Assembly (NCBI GenBank): GCA_003142495.1
Contig: PLMM01000003.1
Span: forward strand, 1-5,099
DNA from: Gemmatimonadota bacterium
Lineage (GTDB): Bacteria; Gemmatimonadota; Gemmatimonadetes; Gemmatimonadales; Gemmatimonadaceae
Reading direction: 5' to 3'
Length of the DNA stretch: 5,099 nucleotides
Within the stretch, counting starts at the first letter, position 1; every line of letters starts with the position of its first letter. This document shows positions 1 to 5,004 of this stretch, one piece after another. The position numbers were made by a program, and so were the translations under genes. The notes beneath the pieces were generated by a model. It saw only the letters and a list, made by a program, of their open reading frames with translations. It was not told the origin of the DNA and did no database searches.

Positions 1-431
1 ACCCAGAACGACATCATGTTGAATCGTGGAAAGGCCATGTCCTCCGCTCCGACCTGAAGCGGGAGAATGAAATTTCCGAATCCTGCGAACGGCGCGGTGG
101 TGAGCACGAAGAACACCATGATCGTCCCGTGCATCGTCATCAATTGCAGGTAGAACTCCGGCGTGATGATGCCGCCCGCCGCAAACGTTGGCGCAATGAG
201 CCCGATGAGCGGCACGGGCTTGTCGGGAAATGCGAGGTGGTATCGCATGATCCACGACAGCACCATCCCGGTGAGCACCGCGACGAGGCCAAGGCCGAGG
301 TACTGCTTGCCGATCACCTTGTGATCGAGGCTGAAGACATACTTGCGTATGAAGCCTTCGGGCTCGACGAGGTGATGCGCTGCGGCGGGCGGGTGTTCGG
401 TCAGTGACGCGGACACGGTGTCCATGGGCAT
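1..431 (-). CDS. coxA: Cytochrome c oxidase subunit I, N-terminal part (runs off left edge)
   Basis: Catalytic subunit of an inner-membrane haem-copper oxidase that reduces O2 to water and pumps protons. Only 143 residues are visible; the rest (CuB and haem a3 ligands, K channel) lies beyond position 1. Visible: a cytoplasmic N-terminus with FSLDHKVIGKQY (res. 33-44), membrane helix I at about 45-62, and helix II with MHGTIMVFF, where His101 is the expected low-spin haem ligand. The segment GFGNFILPLQVGAEDMAFPR follows. Asn120, Asp131 and Asn138 fall at the spacing of the D-channel residues of A-type oxidases, so an A-family enzyme is likely. Start: ATG at 431 is the first in frame after the coxB stop; a second ATG lies at 425. 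Neither has a clear Shine-Dalgarno sequence, so the start is uncertain by two codons and translation may be coupled to coxB, 51 nt upstream. Assignment to subunit I is secure. Confidence 0.96.
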   Translation of the reverse strand, partial: MPMDTVSASLTEHPPAAAHHLVEPEGFIRKYVFSLDHKVIGKQYLGLGLVAVLTGMVLSWIMRYHLAFPDKPVPLIGLIAPTFAAGGIITPEFYLQLMTMHGTIMVFFVLTTAPFAGFGNFILPLQVGAEDMAFPRFNMMSFW

Positions 432-482
432 GGGGTTTCGAATGACGGCGAGCGCGGTGTCGCGGTGGCGAAGATCACGGAG

Positions 483-1277
483 CTACTGACTCGCCTGATC
501 CGTGAGCCACTTTGCGTAGTCCTCCTTCGACAGGACCTGGACATACGCCCGCATGTTGTAGTGGCCAAGTCCGCAAAGCTGCGTGCACACGACCTCCGTT
601 TTCGTCAGCCCGGTTGCCGTGAAGTGCACGGGGATGATGAGCCCAGGCACGAAGTCCTGTTGCAATCGCATCTCGGGGATGAAGAGCGAGTGACCGACGT
701 CCTTGGAGTGCATCGTCAGCAGAATGGGCTGATTAACGGGTACGACGAGGCTCGCAGAAACGATGTCGTCTCGCGCGGCGGTGTCGTTCTTCGGATCGAG
801 ACCAAAGAAATTGCTGTTCCCCTCGTCGATTTTCTCGGGATGAGGAACGCCGAATTTTCCGTCGGGCCCGGGGTAGCGGAAGTAGAAGGCGAACTGCCCC
901 GCCTGTACGTCGATGTGTACCGCGTTTGCTTCCGCCGGTGCGAGAAAGATCTTCGCCCACACCTTCGTGCCGACGAACACGAGCGAGAGCACTTCGAGAC
1001 CGACGATGACGGTCGCCAACACGACCATCGGCATCGGTCCGCCGGGAAAGAGCTTGATCTCGCCGGTGCGACCGCTCGACTGCAAAACGAACGCGGCCAA
1101 CGCCAGCTGCGCGGCAACGAAGAGCGTGCCGGTGAAGATCATCGTCTCGAAGATCTGATCGTCGATCTTGATTCCGAGCACGGAGAGGTCCGGTGGCAGC
1201 CACCACGTGTGCGAGATGAACACGCCGGCGGAAACGAGGGCAATCACGGTCACTGCGGCTGCGAACAGTTTGCCCAC
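483..1277 (-). CDS. coxB: Cytochrome c oxidase subunit II (CuA subunit)
   Basis: 264 residues. It receives electrons from a periplasmic donor at the binuclear CuA centre and passes them to subunit I. Three hydrophobic segments are visible (about 4-22, 45-66, 82-104), one more than the classic two-helix subunit II. The periplasmic cupredoxin domain follows (about 118-250). CuA ligands are all present: His196 in DVGHSLFIPEMR, then Cys231, Gln233, Cys235, His239 and Met242 in CTQLCGLGHYNM. Gln233 stands where mitochondrial-type enzymes have Glu; Thermus ba3 oxidase also has Gln there. The aromatic patch reads QFAFYFRY (res. 128-135), with Phe129 and Phe131 where QWxW-type enzymes have Trp. The start is GTG at 1277. 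GGAG lies 11 nt upstream, a rather long spacing, so the start is probable rather than certain. The gene sits 51 nt upstream of coxA and 103 nt downstream of the copper-protein gene. No c-type haem motif is fused to its C-terminus, so the electron donor must be a separate protein. Confidence 0.97.
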   Translation of the reverse strand: MGKLFAAAVTVIALVSAGVFISHTWWLPPDLSVLGIKIDDQIFETMIFTGTLFVAAQLALAAFVLQSSGRTGEIKLFPGGPMPMVVLATVIVGLEVLSLVFVGTKVWAKIFLAPAEANAVHIDVQAGQFAFYFRYPGPDGKFGVPHPEKIDEGNSNFFGLDPKNDTAARDDIVSASLVVPVNQPILLTMHSKDVGHSLFIPEMRLQQDFVPGLIIPVHFTATGLTKTEVVCTQLCGLGHYNMRAYVQVLSKEDYAKWLTDQASQ

Positions 1278-1346
1278 GGTCTTTTCGACTCCGGATATTG
1301 GGATCGGCAGGCGGATTACGTGACGAGCGCGCGAACAAGCAGGGAA

Positions 1347-1372
1347 AGGCCAGGGCGATGTGTGCCTGGCCT
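1347..1372 (-). terminator. GC-rich hairpin between copper-protein gene and coxB (possible attenuator)
   Basis: Perfect 8-bp inverted repeat, AGGCCAGG / CCTGGCCT, with a 10-nt loop. It starts 8 nt after the stop codon of the copper-protein gene. In the transcribed (minus) direction it is followed by TTTCCCTGCTTGTT, a poor U-tract. It could be a weak intrinsic terminator, a partial attenuator lowering coxBA expression relative to the upstream genes, or an mRNA-end stabiliser after processing. On the plus strand no T-run follows, and no plus-strand gene ends here. The hairpin is seen directly; its role is inferred. Confidence 0.45.
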
Positions 1373-1380
1373 CCGGATGA

Positions 1381-2097
1381 TCAGTACTCGGTGGCCTTCA
1401 GGCTAAAGTCGAGCTTCGCGGTTTCGGAGCCGGCGATGGTGACTTCCTGGCTCTGCGTGCCGAAGCGTTCCTGCCACGCTGTGACTGTGTACTTCCCAGG
1501 AGGAAGTCCGCTGAGACTGTACGTCCCATTGCTACCGCTCACCGTCGAGTGCGACGTGTTGAGGACCGCGAAGTAGCCGTGCATCCACGGATGAACGTTG
1601 CACTTCACGGGAATGAACTCCGGCTTGGCGTACGTCGTCTGAATGGGTGGCGCGCCCGGTGGCTGCGACTTGTTCCACTCGGGGTTCACCTGCGACATCG
1701 GATGGATGTTGTGCGATGTCTGATCATCGTTCTTGATCTCGAGCTGCTGTCCCGCCTGCATCGGAAGCACGTGCGGCAGATACTGGCATCCCTTCTGCTC
1801 GAACGTCACCGGCGTCGACGGCACGGCGCTGGGTGCGCCGCCCGCGGAGATGTAGACGACGACATCGCCGAGCGTGTTCCCCTCGCCCGCGACGACGCTC
1901 TCGTTCATCACCGGAGTCGCGTGCTGCTTCGCGCACGACGGTTCTTTCGCCATGTCGATCTGCTTCATTTTTGGAGCGGTGCCAGTATAGGTGACCTTGC
2001 CGGCGACCGTGCCGCCAGCCGAGTGATGAGTGGACGGCACGAGCGCCATCGTGGCGAGGGCACACATCGCGACACTGGCTGCAATCTTCATATGCAT
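1381..2097 (-). CDS. Secreted cupredoxin-like protein with carboxypeptidase-regulatory-like domain
   Basis: 238 residues. An N-terminal hydrophobic stretch (about res. 4-20) looks like a signal peptide or anchor, placing the protein in the periplasm. Residues about 28-180 carry GCQYLPHV (103-110), SHNIH (128-132) and KCNVHPWMHGY (165-175). His129 and/or His132 with Cys166, His169 and Met172 form a His...Cys-x2-His-x2-Met pattern like a type 1 copper site, though the exact ligand set is not proven. Residues about 181-234 (GTYSLSGLPPGKYTVTAW) match the carboxypeptidase-regulatory-like beta-sandwich. Such proteins are often annotated as methylamine-utilisation or plastocyanin-like and occur near oxidase genes. 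Likely role: electron carrier to, or copper/assembly partner for, the oxidase encoded downstream. Start: ATG 2097 has AAGGTGG 7 nt upstream and opens directly on the signal sequence; the longer frame reaching 2313 only overlaps the preceding gene. Cys55 and Cys104 are other cysteines that might pair. Function is inferred. Confidence 0.85.
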   Translation of the reverse strand: MHMKIAASVAMCALATMALVPSTHHSAGGTVAGKVTYTGTAPKMKQIDMAKEPSCAKQHATPVMNESVVAGEGNTLGDVVVYISAGGAPSAVPSTPVTFEQKGCQYLPHVLPMQAGQQLEIKNDDQTSHNIHPMSQVNPEWNKSQPPGAPPIQTTYAKPEFIPVKCNVHPWMHGYFAVLNTSHSTVSGSNGTYSLSGLPPGKYTVTAWQERFGTQSQEVTIAGSETAKLDFSLKATEY

Positions 2098-2104
2098 CGA
2101 AATA

Positions 2105-2111
2105 CCACCTT
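2105..2111 (-). promoter_or_regulatory. Ribosome binding site that fixes the copper-protein start
   Basis: AAGGTGG on the minus strand lies 7 nt before ATG 2097. It lies in the 37-nt gap after the cytochrome gene and supports the short start over the 72-codon longer reading frame. A second ATG two codons in (2091) would be 13 nt away and is less likely. Confidence 0.7.
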
Positions 2112-2134
2112 CAGAGAAAGAGAAAACGAAGCGA

Positions 2135-3016
2135 TCAACGTCCGCCGGACTCAGGGCCGATCGGCTTGAGCTCACTGGCGTGAGTAGCGAGCCAGCTCTT
2201 CCAGAGTATCGACTCCGGGGTGCGTATCGGCTGTAGTGTGCGGAGGTAGTGCACGAGATCCCATCCCTGGTCGCCTTTGATGTTGTCGGCAAACGAGGCC
2301 ATGGGGGTGCCATCCAGACCCGTCATGAAGATTCGATACAGGTCCGCGTTCGTCGTCCCGCACTTGAAGCGCGTGCCGGTGGTGAAGTCGTACGGGTGGA
2401 TCGGCTGGTCCTTGCTGTCCGTGAGACTCGACGCCGATGGACCGTCTCCGCGACCGGCGGTGCCGTGGCACTTCCAGCACTCGAACTTCTGGAACATCGC
2501 GCGTCCCGCGAGGATGCTCTCGGTCGTCACGGGCGTTTCGGGCGGAATCTCGACGGGGGTGCCCGCTTTTTCAGTAGCCCAGCGCGGAGAGAACGTCTTG
2601 ATGTACGCCACGAGATCGGCCTGCATCTGATCGGGCAGCGGGCGCCACTGCGGCATGTTCGAGTTCACGATGCCGCGGCGAACGGTGTTGATCAGATCCT
2701 GATCCGTCGGGAGCGATCCGCTGAGAGTCGACCGGCACTTGAACACCGCCTGCGTGAAGTCACGCGGCCTTGGCTCGATCCACTGTGCGTTCTCGCCAAC
2801 CCCATCACCATGATCGCCGTGACAGCCGGCGCAGTAGCGGGTGTATTCCTGCTTTCCGGCAGCGGGCCGTCCAACACGCGTATTCACCTTCGTGTCGCCG
2901 CCGCGCCCTTCCCTTGGCAGCCCGTGAATGGTCTGCGCGACGCCCGCCGAGGCCGCGATGAGGAGGAACGAGATCGAGGCGGTGATCGATGGAATGCGGT
3001 AAGCAACTCGACTCAT
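2135..3016 (-). CDS. Periplasmic dihaem cytochrome c
   Basis: 293 residues from the preferred start. A signal peptide (about res. 1-28, ending near SAGVAQ) sends it to the periplasm. There are two class I cytochrome c domains. Domain 1 has CAGCH (Cys62, Cys65, His66) and a likely axial Met121 in SNMPQW. Domain 2 has CWKCH (Cys180, Cys183, His184) and likely Met239 in TPMASF. The two halves look like a duplication: each has CxxCH, then DFT...FKC-x-[ST]-T, then a DL helix, then the Met loop. Each half also carries one extra cysteine (Cys94, Cys219) in the FKC motif. Likely role: soluble carrier moving electrons across the periplasm between the outer-membrane haem-porin encoded upstream and the CuA subunit encoded downstream, a part played by dihaem Cyc1 in the A. 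ferrooxidans rus operon. Start: ATG 3016 has GGAG 7 nt upstream, whereas ATG 3031 has no Shine-Dalgarno sequence. The gap to the upstream gene is only 18 nt. The exact donor and acceptor are inferred. Confidence 0.92.
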   Translation of the reverse strand: MSRVAYRIPSITASISFLLIAASAGVAQTIHGLPREGRGGDTKVNTRVGRPAAGKQEYTRYCAGCHGDHGDGVGENAQWIEPRPRDFTQAVFKCRSTLSGSLPTDQDLINTVRRGIVNSNMPQWRPLPDQMQADLVAYIKTFSPRWATEKAGTPVEIPPETPVTTESILAGRAMFQKFECWKCHGTAGRGDGPSASSLTDSKDQPIHPYDFTTGTRFKCGTTNADLYRIFMTGLDGTPMASFADNIKGDQGWDLVHYLRTLQPIRTPESILWKSWLATHASELKPIGPESGGR

Positions 3017-3023
3017 GACATGT

Positions 3024-3027
3024 CTCC
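3024..3027 (-). promoter_or_regulatory. Ribosome binding site deciding the dihaem cytochrome start
   Basis: GGAG on the minus strand lies 7 nt before ATG 3016. It lies inside the five extra codons that a start at ATG 3031 would add. Nothing resembling a Shine-Dalgarno sequence precedes 3031 (the bases there are TTTTTGACCT), so 3016 is preferred. Confidence 0.6.
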
Positions 3028-3034
3028 GCATAGG

Positions 3035-4555
3035 TCAAAAATCAAAGTCGAGGGCAAACAGCAGACTGCTCGTCCAGATGTTCGCCGTGGCGCCTTCGGA
3101 AGGCAGCTGCCCTGGGCTCACGGTCTTCACCAACGCGTATTCGCCGTGCACCGCCAGACCGGCGCGGCTGAACATGAACGGGTACCAGCGCGTGCCGAAC
3201 GAATAGGCGTCGACATTGCCCAGCGTGCTTGGCATATCCGGAAAAGCCTGCTGCGACATGCGGATCGCCTCGACGCGCTGCGTGAGGACGAGCTGTTGAT
3301 TGATGTAGTAGTGCGTCTCGAGAAAGCCGCTGTTCCACGACGCATCGCGCGCACCGTCGAGCAACGGGCTATTCGACGGTGTGCTCGAGGCCAGATACGC
3401 GTTGTCGTTCCCGTGCAGATAGTACGGCAGGAACTCGAGCTTGTGGAGGAAGAAATCACCCGCGACTCCGGCGCGATAGAATGCCTTCCGCGTCGTGCCC
3501 GTGCCCGGGATGTCCTGGCCGTCGCTGGTCTGAAAGGCCGTGGGCCGCTGGCCGACGTAGGCGTACACGCCGATACGCTCGATGCCCATCTTCCCGGCGT
3601 CGAACGCCTGACTGAAGTTCACGTTCGCATCGTAGCTGCTGAAATTGTTCGAGCCGGGATCGCCATCGTTGGACGACAGGATGGCGGCGCTATAGCGCGT
3701 GAAGCTGTTGAGCGAGTGCCCCGACAGCTCGGCGCCGAGTTGATTGTCGCCGATACCGAAGTCGACGGAGCTTCCTGGCGCTGAGAAGTGATACGACTGG
3801 TAGGAGCCGCCGTTGGCCGAGAGGAAGAGGAAGCGTTTCTCGGAGATCATGTTATCGAGCTCGAACTTCCCGACCTTGAGATTCAGCCAGGGATTATCGC
3901 CCATGTTGTCGAAGCGGAGGCTGACCGCCTCGAAGTGGAAGCTGGCGAAGTTGTCCGAGGAGAGGAGCGCGACGAAGGACACGTTCTTCCAGAGCGTGCC
4001 TGCGGTCCAGAGATCCATGCCTGACAGATCGAAGCCGTGCGATGTGAGTGTGCGCTCGACTTGGCCGCTTTTCGCATCACCGGGCGTCGCATCGACCAGC
4101 TGCCTGGTCGCGCGCTCCACGTGGAATTGCGGCGTCACGCGAACCGTGATCGGGATGTAGGCGTTGTTCTGGGCTATCGGCGAATCCTTCTCGTTTCTGA
4201 TCTGATAGCCGTTGTCGCGGAACTGCTGGCCGAAGCTGTTGAGCTCCGGCCACGCGGTGTGACACGCGGAGCATCGCAGTCCGTACTTGCGCGCAAATGC
4301 GGGAATCATCTTGACGCGCTTCGTCGCGTAGCTCGCCGAGGCGGCGCCCGTACCGTCCTCGATGGATGCGCGGTAGGCGCGGTAGATGTCTTCCACGCTC
4401 TGGCTTCCGGCAGCGGGAGCTCGCGTCGCCGTGGTCGAGTCGGCTGCACGGGTATCCGTGGCGGCTGCGGATGAGGCGGCGGTCAGGCTGGCGCCGGCTG
4501 CGAGTGCGAAGGCCGGGAGCCACTTCATTCCGTGCACGAACTTCGTCAGACTCAT
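3035..4555 (-). CDS. Outer-membrane porin-cytochrome c fusion (Cyc2-like)
   Basis: 506 residues. Signal peptide at about 1-32 (MKWLPAFALAAGASLTAASS and following). Next comes an Ala/Thr/Ser-rich linker (33-52) and a short helical stretch (53-75). A single haem site follows: FARKYGLRCSACH (87-99; Cys95, Cys98, His99), then Leu105, Phe108-Gly109, Phe112 and Gly116-Tyr117. From about 125 to the end, alternating polar/aromatic stretches look like transmembrane beta-strands, ending in LDFDF with a C-terminal Phe, the usual BAM signal for outer-membrane barrels. About 380 residues would fit a barrel of roughly 16 strands. Architecture and length resemble Cyc2, the monohaem porin of Fe(II) oxidisers, in which the haem plugs the barrel and carries electrons through the outer membrane. 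Related proteins of unknown function with the FARKYG...CSACHT motif also occur outside iron oxidisers, so the substrate is open. Start: ATG 4555 has TGGAGG 4 nt upstream. It is the first gene of the apparent operon. Confidence 0.85.
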   Translation of the reverse strand: MSLTKFVHGMKWLPAFALAAGASLTAASSAAATDTRAADSTTATRAPAAGSQSVEDIYRAYRASIEDGTGAASASYATKRVKMIPAFARKYGLRCSACHTAWPELNSFGQQFRDNGYQIRNEKDSPIAQNNAYIPITVRVTPQFHVERATRQLVDATPGDAKSGQVERTLTSHGFDLSGMDLWTAGTLWKNVSFVALLSSDNFASFHFEAVSLRFDNMGDNPWLNLKVGKFELDNMISEKRFLFLSANGGSYQSYHFSAPGSSVDFGIGDNQLGAELSGHSLNSFTRYSAAILSSNDGDPGSNNFSSYDANVNFSQAFDAGKMGIERIGVYAYVGQRPTAFQTSDGQDIPGTGTTRKAFYRAGVAGDFFLHKLEFLPYYLHGNDNAYLASSTPSNSPLLDGARDASWNSGFLETHYYINQQLVLTQRVEAIRMSQQAFPDMPSTLGNVDAYSFGTRWYPFMFSRAGLAVHGEYALVKTVSPGQLPSEGATANIWTSSLLFALDFDF

Positions 4556-4559
4556 TGTG

Positions 4560-4565
4560 CCTCCA
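4560..4565 (-). promoter_or_regulatory. Ribosome binding site for the porin-cytochrome gene
   Basis: TGGAGG on the minus strand lies 4 nt before ATG 4555, a short but workable spacing. It supports 4555 over the in-frame ATGs at 4693 and 4597, which would put a non-signal sequence in front of the signal peptide. A stronger purine run, GAGGAGGAG, lies further up in the leader 13 nt before ATG 4597. The start at 4597 is therefore less likely but not excluded. Confidence 0.55.
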
Positions 4566-4687
4566 GTAGACGCGGCGTGCGACGCTCGCCTGAGCATCGC
4601 CGGTTCTTTTCTCCTCCTCATTTCGTGCGAGGAGACTTCTCCGTTGCTGCGACAGCAGTGCTTCTGCAGCGTGCATATGGGATGGAG

Positions 4688-4704
4688 GCTCAAGCACGCT
4701 CAAG
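4688..4704. repeat. Short direct repeat GCTCAAG x2 in the operon leader
   Basis: GCTCAAG occurs at 4688-4694 and again at 4698-4704, a repeat distance of 10 bp, about one helical turn (CTTGAGC on the operon's strand). It lies between the AT-rich block and the first gene. It could be half-sites for an activator or part of the promoter, or chance. No good -35/-10 pair could be fixed around it. Confidence 0.3.
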
Positions 4705-4725
4705 TCACCGCCGCACAATGTTTTG

Positions 4726-4762
4726 TTTATTAATAAATAAATAGTCTTTTATTAATAAATAA
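4726..4762. promoter_or_regulatory. AT-rich tandem palindrome block upstream of the operon
   Basis: A 15-bp sequence, TTTATTAATAAATAA, occurs twice without mismatch, at 4726-4740 and 4748-4762. The repeat distance is 22 bp, about two helical turns. Each copy contains the perfect 12-bp palindrome TTTATTAATAAA. The block is almost pure A/T inside otherwise strongly GC-rich DNA and sits about 170 nt upstream of the first gene of the operon. This layout fits two dimer-binding operator sites on the same face of the helix, or an UP-element/promoter region. The regulator cannot be named from the sequence. The repeats are seen directly; the regulatory role is inferred. Confidence 0.6.
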
Positions 4763-4865
4763 CTTGTTAGATGCTCCTGCGCGTTGAGACAGGGGTGTGG
4801 TCGCCCGGATGGCCGGCGCGCTGGGAAAACGAAGGGGGCGGCCCTCTCGATCACGGAAGCGAGCG

Positions 4866-4881
4866 CGATGAATTAACATCG
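4866..4881. repeat. Small inverted repeat CGATG-N6-CATCG
   Basis: Five-base arms CGATG and CATCG flank the A/T spacer AATTAA, giving a 16-bp dyad in the intergenic region. The size suits a dimeric repressor site. The arms are short enough for chance, and nothing links it to a given gene. Confidence 0.2.
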
Positions 4882-4990
4882 ACTCATTACTAAATACGGC
4901 AACCGTGATTTTAGGCCGTGCCGGAGGGTGCGCGAGCGATCGAGCGCTTCCCAACCCACGCGGCACGGCGCGGGGGGCGGCCGGCGACGG

Positions 4991-5004
4991 CGAACGCGCG
5001 TTCC
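4991..5004. promoter_or_regulatory. Candidate LexA/SOS box
   Basis: CGAACGCGCGTTCC matches the Gram-positive-type LexA consensus CGAACRNRYGTTYC at all positions; its core GAACGCGCGTTC is a perfect 12-bp palindrome. It lies about 64 bp before a possible rightward ATG at 5068, a suitable place for an operator. No recA, lexA or repair gene is visible, and the GC-rich centre could be chance in this DNA, so the call rests on the motif alone. Confidence 0.3.

Noticed and set aside
733..1338. A 201-codon minus-strand frame overlapping coxB
   Set aside because: It is an Arg-rich out-of-frame shadow of coxB; the coxB frame has all the CuA ligands.
465..1406. A 313-codon plus-strand open frame
   Set aside because: It is antisense to coxB, with charged low-information composition and no recognisable motif. 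It is explained as a shadow.
2098..2313. N-terminal extension of the copper-protein frame up to 2313
   Set aside because: It overlaps the end of the cytochrome gene, reads as a basic low-complexity sequence before a clear signal peptide, and the Shine-Dalgarno sequence supports 2097.
2249..3784. A 511-codon plus-strand open frame
   Set aside because: It lies opposite the dihaem cytochrome and porin-cytochrome genes. Its translation is Arg/Val/Ala-rich with no domain, and long antisense frames are expected opposite GC-rich genes with G/C third positions.
4556..4693. Longer starts (4693 or 4597) for the porin-cytochrome
   Set aside because: Both would bury the signal peptide behind 14-46 residues of unrelated sequence. 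The GAGGAGGAG run is 13 nt from ATG 4597, too far for a good site, while TGGAGG sits just before 4555.
4680..4765. A sigma70-type promoter for the operon
   Set aside because: Several A/T hexamers exist, but no -35/-10 pair with proper spacing stood out, so no position is claimed.
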